Shown piece after piece: positions 16,530 to 24,612 of a DNA stretch of 64,000 nucleotides (position 1 is its first letter; every line of letters begins with the position of its first letter). The notes under the pieces were generated by a model. It saw only the letters and a list, made by a program, of their open reading frames with translations, ran no database searches and was not told where the DNA came from. The position numbers were made by a program, and so were the translations under genes. The DNA is from CBDFKB01 sp965248715 (lineage in GTDB: Bacteria; Pseudomonadota; Alphaproteobacteria; Rhizobiales; Rhizobiaceae): contig CBDFKB010000006.1 of NCBI GenBank assembly GCA_965248715.1, positions 186,001 to 250,000 on the forward strand, given 5' to 3'.

Positions 16530-17172
16530 GGGTCACCCAAAAGTGGGTACCGGTTTTGGGAAAAATGACACGCATAAACAAAGAGCGTATTCCCGAAAAG
16601 TGTGTAGCGGTTTTCGGACAAGAATACGCGACAAAACAATCAGATAGCGCGACGAAGCAAATCCAACGCTTGGTGACAAGTGCTAGAGCGTATTCCCGAA
16701 AAGTGTGTAGCGGTTTTCGGATAAGAATACGCGCCAGGAAAAATGCGGCCCGCGTATTCCCGAAAAGTGTGTAGCGGTTTTCGGATAAGAATACGCGACA
16801 AAACAATCAGATAGCGCGACGAAGCGAATCTAACGCTCCGTGACAAGCGCTAAGCGTATTCCCGAAAAGTGTGTAGCGGTTTTCGGACAAGAATACGCGA
16901 CAAAACAAACAGATAGCGTGACGAAGCAAATCCTACGCTTGGTGACAAGCGCTAAGCGTATTCCCGAAAAGTGTGTAGCGGTTTTCGGATAAGAATACGC
17001 GACAAAACAAAAGATAGTGTGACGAAGCTATCCCAACGCTCCGTGACAAGCGCTAAGCGTATTCCCGAAAAGTGTGTAGCGGTTTTCGGACAAGAATACG
17101 CGACAAAACAAACAGATTGCGCGACGAAGCAAGCGTGACGAAGCGAATCCAACGCTTGGTGACAAGCGCTAG
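16530..17172. repeat. Palindromic mosaic array 1 (one B, six A, five C units)
   Basis: Starting 25 bases after rnpB: B at 16530-16573; A units near 16584, 16688, 16752, 16854, 16955 and 17056; C units near 16646, 16813, 16914, 17016 and 17118. A is a 45-base hairpin with outer arms GCGTATTC/GAATACGC and inner arms CCGAAAA/TTTTCGG. C pairs AGCGCGACGAAGC with a GCTTCGTGACAAGCGCT-like arm. A constant linker (GACAAAACAAACAGAT) joins A to C, giving a period of 101-102 bases in the second half. It fills most of the 862-base gap from rnpB to the next gene; 17173-17366 holds only a variant MITE-end fragment at 17199-17225. Confidence 0.9.
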
Positions 17173-17198
17173 TAGCGATGATGCTGACCCGAATTGTT

Positions 17199-17225
17199 GG
17201 GTTAATATTAGCCACCGTTGGCATG
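17199..17225. repeat. Solo terminal-repeat-like sequence, variant 2
   Basis: GTTAATATTAGCCACCGTTGGCAT matches the sequence at 6438-6463 with few changes and is the reverse complement of the type at 42793. It lies directly after palindromic array 1. Confidence 0.4.
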
Positions 17226-17366
17226 ACACAGAAAACCGCCGGGCCGGTTTGGAACAGCCCGGCGGCCAGTAGGCCTGACGCGCTCTTATTGTGAACGAAG
17301 CAACCACCGGCAGGGAGGTATGTCGCCTCTGCTTCGACCCACAGCAGTATTTGACCGCATGGCGGT

Positions 17367-17678
17367 TCAGGCTTTTGCGATTTTGACTTCGTGGGTCCAG
17401 GGTTTGGTAGGTTCGGATTTTGGAACCATTACGGTCAAAACTCCATCTTCAAATTCAACTTTGTTGCCCTCAATGCACGGCAAATTCCGCGCGCCGATCG
17501 GGCCTTCAGCCGGAAACGGCCACCTCAGGGCGCGGAAGGAATTTTCAAATACTCGATTGGTCCAATTTTGTAGCGTAGAGAACATATCACCGAATTTTCC
17601 TTTATCACCGCAATTATCTTGCAATGACAATTTCAATATTTCTTTCTTTTCAACCCATTGTTCAAGATATTTTATCAT
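17367..17678 (-). CDS. Small heat-shock protein-like (Hsp20) fragment
   Basis: 103 aa. The C-terminal half resembles the end of an alpha-crystallin domain: VEFEDGVLTVMVPKSEPTK is close to the Hsp20 signature FKDGVLTVTLPK, and it is followed by HEVKIAKA, where Hsp20 proteins have their I-x-I/V tail. The first half (MIKYLEQWVEKKEIL...) is AT-rich and not recognisable, and the early beta strands of the domain are missing. The protein is short for the family (usually 140-170 aa) and may be a decayed or truncated chaperone. A start at the ATG near 17585 (MFSTLQNW) is possible if the FNR-like box upstream acts from the usual position. Confidence 0.4.
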   Translation of the reverse strand: MIKYLEQWVEKKEILKLSLQDNCGDKGKFGDMFSTLQNWTNRVFENSFRALRWPFPAEGPIGARNLPCIEGNKVEFEDGVLTVMVPKSEPTKPWTHEVKIAKA

Positions 17679-17706
17679 AATTTATCAAATAAACCATTAT
17701 AGTTAT

Positions 17707-17720
17707 TTGATCTGAGTCAA
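17707..17720 (-). promoter_or_regulatory. FNR/FixK-type box upstream of the Hsp20-like gene
   Basis: TTGATCTGAGTCAA (plus strand), or TTGACTCAGATCAA on the minus strand, fits the FNR/FixK consensus TTGAT-N4-ATCAA with one mismatch. It is 29 bases before the ORF start at 17678. Small heat-shock genes under FixK/FNR control are known in alphaproteobacteria. If it works as a class II site (centre near -41.5), transcription would start near 17672 and translation nearer 17585. Confidence 0.5.
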
Positions 17721-17839
17721 GAAGGCGTGATTTATCTGTTGATTTTGGTTGAGCTAAGGTGGTGCGTTGTGGCTGCTGGAATACGCTTTTTTTGGGCGTT
17801 GGAACACGAAATTGGTGGCGCCAAATTGGCCAAATTGGA

Positions 17840-17903
17840 TTGACAAAGCCCAGTCATCGGCCTGAATGTTCCATTGACCCCCAAATTATCCCATGATATC
17901 CCA
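17840..17903 (-). promoter_or_regulatory. MraZ-type operator with four boxes at 10-base spacing
   Basis: On the minus strand the boxes TGGGA (17899-17903), TGGGA (17889-17893), TGGGG (17879-17883) and an imperfect TGGAA (17869-17873) are each ten bases apart. This is the TGGGN-N5 array bound by the MraZ ring. A TTGACA is present at 17840-17845, but no good -10 follows at standard spacing. The array lies 140 bases before mraZ, so autorepression of the dcw cluster by MraZ is the natural reading. The remainder of 17679-18040 holds only this operator and the FNR-like box. Confidence 0.7.
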
Positions 17904-18040
17904 TAAAAATACTATTTGGCTCGCCATTTACCGCCAGGCATCCCTCGTCGGGGTGGATTATTTGAGTGCCGGAGGCCGGGAAACCCGGAACCCGGCTTAA
18001 ATGCGTCACGGTGGCGACGTGTACGCGCAACGGATCGGGA

Positions 18041-18520
18041 ATGATGGATCGATTTCTGTCGAATACCATCAATGGCATCGATAAAAAGGGCAGGATTTCA
18101 ATCCCGGCCCCGTTTCGATCCCTATTGTCGCGTCATGGCGACCAATCCTTGTTCACCTTGCTGGCGGTCGACCAGCCGGCGATCGATGCTGGTGGACGGG
18201 CGTTGCTCGATGGCCATGAAGGTCGGATCGCCGACATGGACCCGCTGTCGCAAGAGTATGAATTGTGGTCGTTCCATTTGCATGGCGATAGTCAGGAACT
18301 GCGCATCGACGGCGATGGCCGAGTGGTGTTGAGCGAAGATATGCGTGTCCACACCGGGATCACGAACCAGGCGGCGTTCGTTGGGCGCGGGCATTTCTTT
18401 CAGATTTGGCAGCCTGAAAGGTTCCGCGACTACCAGGCGCGAGCCCGCGAGCAGGTGCGTGCGATGCGGCGCCAATTGGGCAAACCAATTCCGCAACAAG
18501 AGGGCGCGGCGCAGACATGA
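18041..18520 (+). CDS. mraZ: Division/cell-wall cluster transcriptional regulator MraZ
   Basis: 159 aa from the ATG at 18041 (MMDRFLSNTINGIDKKGRISIPAPFR); a second ATG follows at 18044. The open frame extends upstream to 17966, but the MraZ fold begins at MDRFLS. It contains two SpoVT/AbrB-like swapped-hairpin domains, each with the DxxGR core (IDKKGRISIP near residue 15 and IDGDGRVVLSEDM near 90). MraZ forms a ring and binds TGGGN repeats in its own promoter; such repeats are visible at 17869-17903. It is the first gene of the dcw operon, and its stop overlaps the rsmH start (ATGA). Confidence 0.92.
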   Translation: MMDRFLSNTINGIDKKGRISIPAPFRSLLSRHGDQSLFTLLAVDQPAIDAGGRALLDGHEGRIADMDPLSQEYELWSFHLHGDSQELRIDGDGRVVLSEDMRVHTGITNQAAFVGRGHFFQIWQPERFRDYQARAREQVRAMRRQLGKPIPQQEGAAQT

Positions 18521-19572
18521 AGAAAATGACCGGCAACCATTTTGACAAGCGTGAACAGCCCCAGGACGACGCGGAAGATGGGTCGACCGGCCATATTCCG
18601 GTACTGCTTAACGAGGTGATTGCCGCGTTGGCACCGCTTGACGCTTCGGTGGTTGTGGATGGGACTTTTGGCGCCGGCGGATATGCGCGCGAAATTGCCA
18701 ACCGTGGTGCGCAGGTGCTGGCGATCGACCGCGACCCCCAGGCGATCAGGCATGGCCGGCGGCTTGCAGATGAATTTACCGGCCGGATCCAATTGATCGA
18801 AGGTCGTCATTCCAAGCTTGACCAATTGGCAACCACAGCCGGCCACGCGAGCGTTGATGCGGTCACTCTCGATCTTGGCATTTCGTCGATGCAGGTCGAC
18901 CAGGCCGGGCGCGGTTTTTCCTTCAACAAGGACGGGCCGCTTGACATGCGCATGGAGCAATCCGGCCCAAGTGCTGCCGAAGCGGTCAATCATTTGGCCT
19001 ACAAGGACCTGGTTCGGGTAATCGGTACTTTGGGCGAGGAACGGGCAGCGGTGCGCATTGCCCATGCGATCGTTGACCGGCGCGCCGCGCGGAAATTTGA
19101 GCGCACGGTCGACCTTGCAGCCGTGATCGCCAAGGCAGCACCGGCACGCGGACCAACCAGGTTGCACCCGGCGACCCGGACCTTCCAGGCATTGCGCATG
19201 TTCATCAACCGCGAACTCGAGGAATTAGTATCCGCGCTTTACGCTGCCGAACGGTTGCTGAAAACCGGTGGCCGGATCGCGATCGTCTCTTTTCATTCGC
19301 TCGAGGACCGGATCGTCAAAAGATTTCTCGCCGGCGGCGGCCCTCGCTCGACCCGGTCACGGCATCTGCCTGAGGTCGAAATACAAGCGCTGGCATTTGA
19401 TCTGTCAGGACGGCGGTTGGTGCGGCCCTCGCAAAGCGAATTAGCGGCAAACCCGCGCGCGCGTTCGGCAAAGCTTAGAAGTGGCCTTCGTTCCAACACC
19501 CAGGCGCGAGAAACTGATCTCGAACCTTATCGCCTGCCACGACTGGCGCAGTTGGAGACGCTCGCATGTTAA
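18517..19572 (+). CDS. rsmH: 16S rRNA (cytosine(1402)-N(4))-methyltransferase
   Basis: 351 aa, the usual length for RsmH (MraW). It methylates N4 of C1402 in the 16S rRNA decoding centre using S-adenosylmethionine. The SAM-binding motif DGTFGAGGYAREI is near residue 48 and the family motif DLGISSMQVD near 120; the C-terminal third has RTFQALRMFINRELEEL and IVSFHSLEDRIVKRF, both strongly conserved. The N-terminal 20 residues are Asp/Glu-rich and variable. It overlaps mraZ by four bases and ftsL by seven, so translation is coupled. Confidence 0.95.
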   Translation: MKKMTGNHFDKREQPQDDAEDGSTGHIPVLLNEVIAALAPLDASVVVDGTFGAGGYAREIANRGAQVLAIDRDPQAIRHGRRLADEFTGRIQLIEGRHSKLDQLATTAGHASVDAVTLDLGISSMQVDQAGRGFSFNKDGPLDMRMEQSGPSAAEAVNHLAYKDLVRVIGTLGEERAAVRIAHAIVDRRAARKFERTVDLAAVIAKAAPARGPTRLHPATRTFQALRMFINRELEELVSALYAAERLLKTGGRIAIVSFHSLEDRIVKRFLAGGGPRSTRSRHLPEVEIQALAFDLSGRRLVRPSQSELAANPRARSAKLRSGLRSNTQARETDLEPYRLPRLAQLETLAC

Positions 19573-19925
19573 AATTGTCCGACGTACTGCTGATAGGCCT
19601 AGTGGTGGCCGTCGCCGCGACCACGTTCCGCATCAAACACAAAGCCGAATATCAGTTTGAGCGAAACGCCGAACTTCAAGCCGACATTGAGGCCGAGCGC
19701 GAGACCATCAACATTCTCAACGCTGATTGGAGCCTATTGTCACGCCCGGCCAGGTTGCAGGCGCTAACTGAGCATTATGGCGAGGAATTGGGATTAGAGC
19801 CGTTGCGGGCCGATCAAGTGCGCAATACCGAGCACATCTCCAATTTGCAGCGCCGACCATCCGGCCAGATAGAAACCTTGCTGGAAGATATTGATGGCGG
19901 CGCTGTGGGCGGGAGCGGACAATGA
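19566..19925 (+). CDS. ftsL: Cell division protein FtsL
   Basis: 119 aa bitopic membrane protein. Residues about 4-22 are the transmembrane segment (SDVLLIGLVVAVAATTFRI), followed by a periplasmic coiled coil (residues about 30-60; ERNAELQADIEAERETINIL) and a conserved DWSLLSRPARLQALTEHYGEELGL block typical of alphaproteobacterial FtsL. It acts with FtsB and FtsQ to activate FtsWI at the septum. It overlaps rsmH by seven bases and ftsI by four. The identification rests on structure plus position, since FtsL sequences are poorly conserved. Confidence 0.9.
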   Translation: MLKLSDVLLIGLVVAVAATTFRIKHKAEYQFERNAELQADIEAERETINILNADWSLLSRPARLQALTEHYGEELGLEPLRADQVRNTEHISNLQRRPSGQIETLLEDIDGGAVGGSGQ

Positions 19926-21655
19926 GCGTGTTTCATCCAACCGCCAATCGGCGTGAGCATGGTGCTGGCGGTAGTGAGTATTTCGCGTCAACCCTCAATC
20001 TCGATGGAACCCGCAAGACCGATACCCAACATGCCCGCACCCGGGTGGCAATGGTGATGGCCTGCGTGGTGCTGGCCTACTCGGTCATCGCCGGCAGGCT
20101 GGTTTATCTCGCCAATCAAACCCTTTCTGGTGGTGCCTCCCATGTGCTGGCCGATGCCGCGACGGCAGCGGTCAGACCGGACTTGAAAGACCGCAACGGC
20201 CAGACCCTGGCGACCGACATCAAGACCTTTTCGCTGTACGGCGAACCGCGCCGTGTTGTCGACGCCGATGAAGCGGTGGAACTATTGTCTACGGTATTGC
20301 CGGATATCGACATTGAACTGATGCATAAACGGTTGACCAGCGGCGCCGGCTTCGTGTGGCTACAGCGCGAATTGTCGCCAAAACAACGCACCCAGATATT
20401 GGGGCTAGGCGTGCCTGGAATTGGCTTTCGTGCCGAGAACCGGAGATTTTACCCCAATGGTCAAACCGCGGCCCATATTGTCGGCCATGTCAACATCGAC
20501 AATGTGGGCACTGCCGGAATGGAAAAATATGTTGATGACCTGGGGTTGGCTGATTTGCGCGCGGCCGGGTTCACGCTCAAGCGTAATCTCCAGCCGGTAA
20601 ATTTGTCGATCGATCTGCGGGTGCAGCATTTCGTGCATGACGAATTGATGAAGGCGATGGATCGCTATGGCGCGATCGGTGTCGGCGCCGTGGTGCTCAA
20701 CGTCCACACCGGCGAAATCCTCGCCATGGCATCGGTGCCGGATTATGACCCGAACGCGCCGGCCGGGGCGCTAAAGAAGGAAAGCATCAACCGCATGACC
20801 GCCGGCCTTTACGAAATGGGCTCGACATTTAAGGCGTTTACTGTGGCAATGGCGCTCGACAGTGGTCAGGTGCATCTGAGCGATCGTTTCGATGCTACCA
20901 AGCCACTGCAAATCGCCGGCTACACGATCAAGGACTTCCACGCCAAGCGGCGTTGGCTGACCGTGCCGGAAATCTTCATCTATTCCTCCAATATCGGCGC
21001 CGCCAAGTTGGCCAATATGATTGGCATTGCCGGGCACCGGGAGTTTCTGCATAGGCTCGGCCTGCTCGATCGTTTGGAATTTGAACTGCCGGAAGTCGCT
21101 CGTCCGAGCGAGCCGAAAAAGTGGACCAAGATCAACTCGGTCACCATCTCCTATGGCCATGGCGTGCAAACCACGCCGCTACAGACTGCAATTGCCGGTG
21201 CGGCGCTGGTCAATGGCGGCAAATTGGTGCCGCCAACCCTGTTTCCGCGCCAACGCGAGGTTGCCGATATGTTGGCGCGCCAGGTGTTACGCCCGCAAAC
21301 CAGCGACGCGATGCGCGATTTGTTGCGGCTCAATGTGCTCAAAGGGTCGGGCAGGCGAGCAGCGGTCGAGGGTTATCGGGTCGGCGGCAAAACCGGCACA
21401 GCCGAAAAAGTGGTTAACGGAAAATACGTTTCAGACAAACGTTTCAACGCGTTCTTGGCCGCGTTTCCAATCGATGATCCACAATATGTGGTGCTGGCGA
21501 TTGTCGACGAACCGAAGCCGGAAGAAGGTAAAAAATCGGCGACCGCCGGGCTAAATGCAGCGCCGCTGGTGGGGGCGATCATTCGCCGGTCGGCGGCGGT
21601 CTTGGGGGTTGAGCCGACAATCAGCGAAACAAAGGCAGCAAGTGTCTACAATTGA
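19922..21655 (+). CDS. ftsI: Septal peptidoglycan transpeptidase FtsI (PBP3)
   Basis: 577 aa. One transmembrane helix (about residues 42-64) precedes a class B PBP dimerisation domain and a transpeptidase domain. The three active-site motifs are present: STFK (near 301, nucleophile Ser), SSN (near 355) and KTGTAE (near 489). The pedestal motif RxYPxG appears as RFYPNGQTAAHIVG. With FtsW it makes septal peptidoglycan by crosslinking. The N-terminal cytoplasmic tail of about 40 residues is long but usual in this group. It overlaps ftsL by ATGA and is followed by murE. Confidence 0.95.
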   Translation: MSVFHPTANRREHGAGGSEYFASTLNLDGTRKTDTQHARTRVAMVMACVVLAYSVIAGRLVYLANQTLSGGASHVLADAATAAVRPDLKDRNGQTLATDIKTFSLYGEPRRVVDADEAVELLSTVLPDIDIELMHKRLTSGAGFVWLQRELSPKQRTQILGLGVPGIGFRAENRRFYPNGQTAAHIVGHVNIDNVGTAGMEKYVDDLGLADLRAAGFTLKRNLQPVNLSIDLRVQHFVHDELMKAMDRYGAIGVGAVVLNVHTGEILAMASVPDYDPNAPAGALKKESINRMTAGLYEMGSTFKAFTVAMALDSGQVHLSDRFDATKPLQIAGYTIKDFHAKRRWLTVPEIFIYSSNIGAAKLANMIGIAGHREFLHRLGLLDRLEFELPEVARPSEPKKWTKINSVTISYGHGVQTTPLQTAIAGAALVNGGKLVPPTLFPRQREVADMLARQVLRPQTSDAMRDLLRLNVLKGSGRRAAVEGYRVGGKTGTAEKVVNGKYVSDKRFNAFLAAFPIDDPQYVVLAIVDEPKPEEGKKSATAGLNAAPLVGAIIRRSAAVLGVEPTISETKAASVYN

Positions 21656-21686
21656 TCCTGATAACCTTTCGCGATCAGCGGTGGCT

Positions 21687-23147
21687 ATGCAGCTTTCTGA
21701 AATCCGTACGCTTGACCAAGGCGTTGAAATAGATGCCTCAGTGTCTAAGACGCAAATTTCCGGGGTCAGTGCTAACTCACAGCAAATCGCGGCCGGTGAG
21801 CTGTTTGTAGCAATCGATGGATCCCAGCGTGATGGCGCCGAATTTGCTGAAGATGCAATCGCCAACGGTGCGGTCGCGATTGTCGGCCATCGCGGCATGG
21901 CTGGTTGCAAATATTTGGTGCCATTGCTGATCGCTGATCAACCAAGGCTGATTTTATCACAGCTTGCGGCGCGGTTTCACCCCGGACAACCGGAATATGT
22001 GGTGGCGGTCACCGGTACCGCTGGTAAAACCTCGGTGGCATCGTTTGCCAGGCAAATTTGGGCAGCGGCCGGATTTAATGCGGCGTCGATCGGCACCACC
22101 GGGTTGGTTGCTCCAGGCCGGCGTGATTATGGCAGCCTGACCACCCCGGATCCGGTGCAGTTACATGAATTGCTTTCGGAACTTGCCACCGCCGGCATCA
22201 CCCATGCTGCGATGGAAGCCTCTTCACACGGGCTCGACCAGTTTCGTCTCGACGGCGTGAAACTGGCCGCCGCTGCCTTTACCAATATCGGCCGCGACCA
22301 TCTCGATTACCACCTTGATATGGAAAGCTATTTCAAAGCCAAGATGGGATTGTTCAACCGGTTGCTTAGCAAGGGCGCGCCGGCGGTTATGTTTGCCGAC
22401 GATGGTTGGTCGAAACGGGCAATCGAAGCAGCCAGGCATGCGCAACTCGATATTTGTACGGTGGGGCGGGCCGGTTCGTTCATCGCCATTAAGCGGGTCG
22501 AGCACGAACAATTTCGCCAAGTAGCGGAAATCGTACACGCCGGTCGGGTGTACCGGGTAGCGTTTCCGCTAGCCGGCGACTTCCAAATCGCCAATGCGAT
22601 GGTGGCGGCCGGGTTGGCTATCGTTACCGGCGGCGACCCAGAGGCAGTATTTGGCGCGCTTGCTACCCTGGAAGGGGCACCCGGTCGCCTTGAACTGGTT
22701 GGCCGTTCGGTCGCTGGCGCGCCGGTCTATGTCGACTATGCCCACAAGCCGGAAGCGCTGGAAAATGTTCTGACCTCGCTTCGACCCTTCACCACCGGTC
22801 GATTGTGGGTAGTTTTCGGCTGTGGTGGCGATCGCGATCCGGGCAAGCGGCCGGTTATGGGAGAAATCGCCGAGCGCCTTGCCGACATGGTGGTGGTGAC
22901 CGATGACAATCCGCGCACCGAACACCCGGCGGCGATCCGTGCGGCTATATTGGCGGCCAGCAATCGGGCACTGGAAATTGCCGACCGCAAGCAGGCGATC
23001 GCCCACGCGATTACCAATCTTGGTACGGGAGATTGCCTGGTGATCGCCGGCAAGGGCCATGAGGAAGGCCAGATCGTCGGCGACAAAACCCTGCGGTTTT
23101 CCGATCATGCGGTGGCGCGCGAACTGATTGCGGAGCAGGGCCAATGA
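21687..23147 (+). CDS. murE: UDP-MurNAc-L-Ala-D-Glu--2,6-diaminopimelate ligase
   Basis: 486 aa from the ATG at 21687 (MQLSEIRTL). A GTG at 21642, overlapping the end of ftsI and preceded by AAAGG, would add 15 residues. Mur ligase domains are in order: N-terminal UDP-binding (VSANSQQIAAGELFVAIDG), central ATPase with the P-loop TGTAGKTS (near 115) and C-terminal domain with the DNPRTE motif (near 410). DNPR is the signature for meso-diaminopimelate specificity, as expected in a Gram-negative. It acts in the cytoplasm to add the third residue of the stem peptide. The stop overlaps the murF start (ATGA). Confidence 0.94.
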   Translation: MQLSEIRTLDQGVEIDASVSKTQISGVSANSQQIAAGELFVAIDGSQRDGAEFAEDAIANGAVAIVGHRGMAGCKYLVPLLIADQPRLILSQLAARFHPGQPEYVVAVTGTAGKTSVASFARQIWAAAGFNAASIGTTGLVAPGRRDYGSLTTPDPVQLHELLSELATAGITHAAMEASSHGLDQFRLDGVKLAAAAFTNIGRDHLDYHLDMESYFKAKMGLFNRLLSKGAPAVMFADDGWSKRAIEAARHAQLDICTVGRAGSFIAIKRVEHEQFRQVAEIVHAGRVYRVAFPLAGDFQIANAMVAAGLAIVTGGDPEAVFGALATLEGAPGRLELVGRSVAGAPVYVDYAHKPEALENVLTSLRPFTTGRLWVVFGCGGDRDPGKRPVMGEIAERLADMVVVTDDNPRTEHPAAIRAAILAASNRALEIADRKQAIAHAITNLGTGDCLVIAGKGHEEGQIVGDKTLRFSDHAVARELIAEQGQ

Positions 23148-24583
23148 TTTCGTTGTGGATGATCGATGAATTTCTGTCCGCAATCCATGGCCGGCCGATC
23201 GGCGACATGCCGGAAGCAATCGATGGCATATCCATTGACAGCCGCACGGTTGGTGCCGGTGACGCATTTTTTGCCATCAAAGGCGACCGGTTCGACGGTC
23301 ATGAATTCATCCCTGCGGCCGGGCGTGCCGGCGCGGTGGTCGCGATTGCCGGTGAACACCGAATAGCGGCGCTCGGGTCCGCCAATATGCCGCTGGCGAT
23401 TGTCGATGACGTTTTGGCAGCACTGGGCCGTCTAGGGGTAGCTGCGCGCAACCGCAGCGAAGCCAAGATCATTGCCGTGACCGGTAGCGTGGGGAAGACG
23501 TCCACCAAGGAATTGTTGCACCACAGCTTGGGCTCGCTTGGTACCACCCATGCCGCGCAAGCCTCGTTTAACAATCATTGGGGGGTACCGTTGACCCTTG
23601 CCCGGATGCCGAAAACTGCGGCCTTCGGTGTTTTCGAAATCGGCATGAACCATCCTGGTGAAATCGAGCCGCTGGTTGCAATGGTCCGTCCCCATGTGGC
23701 CCTGGTTACCAATGTCGGCGCGGCCCATCTTGGCGCATTTGACAGCCTCGACGATATTGCCCGCGCCAAGGCGGAAATCTTTTCTGGAATGGTCGACGGC
23801 GGGGTCGCGGTAATCAATGGCGATGACGAGCGCTGCGCGTTGCTACGCCGATTGGCAAAGGCTGCCGGCGCTGCGCAGGTGACGATGTTTGGCACTGGCA
23901 AGAAAAACCATGTGAGGTTAGAACAAGTTACCCCGCTTGAACTTGGTTCCCGGGTCGATCTGCGGGTTGGAAAAACCAAACTGAGCTTCAAATTGGCCTT
24001 GGCCGGACGCCACATGGCGCTTAATGCCGCCGCAGCGGTTGCCGCCGCCGATGCAGCAGGCATCGATTGCGATAAGTTGGTTGAAGGGTTTTCAACGGTC
24101 ACGGCGGCGCCTGGGCGCGGCGACCAGTTAACCTTGTCGGTTGGCGGCGAAAGCCTGCTGGTGGTTGACGAAAGCTACAATGCCAATCCGGCATCAATGG
24201 CGGCTGCACTCGATCTGCTGGCCGAAACGCCGCTACCAGCCGGCGGGCGGAAAATTGCCGTGCTCGGCGACATGTTGGAACTAGGGAAGGCATCGAAGAC
24301 GATGCACGAAGATTTGGCCGTGCCAATCGCCCGATCCGGTGCCGATTTAGTGTTTCTCGCCGGCCCCCAGATGGTCAATTTGCGTGATGTTCTTGAAACC
24401 AACCGGGTGGGCGGGTACGCAGACAATGCCCTGGCGCTCGGACCGATTCTTCTCGAAATGGTACGTGGTGGCGATATAATATTGTTTAAGGCTTCGAATG
24501 GATTGAATTTCGCGCGATTGGTGAAGTTGCTGCGTGAACATTTTCCGCCGCACCCAAACCCGGATCAGGCTCCCGCTGAGTAG
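23144..24583 (+). CDS. murF: UDP-MurNAc-tripeptide--D-alanyl-D-alanine ligase
   Basis: 479 aa. It adds D-Ala-D-Ala to complete UDP-MurNAc-pentapeptide. Three Mur ligase domains are visible: the N-terminal domain with SIDSRTVGAGDAFFAIKGDRFDGH, the ATPase with the P-loop TGSVGKTSTKE (near 113), SFNNHWGVPLTL and the EIGMNHPGEI motif, and the C-terminal domain with VDESYNANPASM, characteristic of MurF. It starts within the murE stop and ends 29 bases before mraY, the first real gap in the cluster. Confidence 0.95.
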   Translation: MISLWMIDEFLSAIHGRPIGDMPEAIDGISIDSRTVGAGDAFFAIKGDRFDGHEFIPAAGRAGAVVAIAGEHRIAALGSANMPLAIVDDVLAALGRLGVAARNRSEAKIIAVTGSVGKTSTKELLHHSLGSLGTTHAAQASFNNHWGVPLTLARMPKTAAFGVFEIGMNHPGEIEPLVAMVRPHVALVTNVGAAHLGAFDSLDDIARAKAEIFSGMVDGGVAVINGDDERCALLRRLAKAAGAAQVTMFGTGKKNHVRLEQVTPLELGSRVDLRVGKTKLSFKLALAGRHMALNAAAAVAAADAAGIDCDKLVEGFSTVTAAPGRGDQLTLSVGGESLLVVDESYNANPASMAAALDLLAETPLPAGGRKIAVLGDMLELGKASKTMHEDLAVPIARSGADLVFLAGPQMVNLRDVLETNRVGGYADNALALGPILLEMVRGGDIILFKASNGLNFARLVKLLREHFPPHPNPDQAPAE

Positions 24584-24612
24584 CCGTTATTTGGCGCGGT
24601 TTTGGAGAAATC

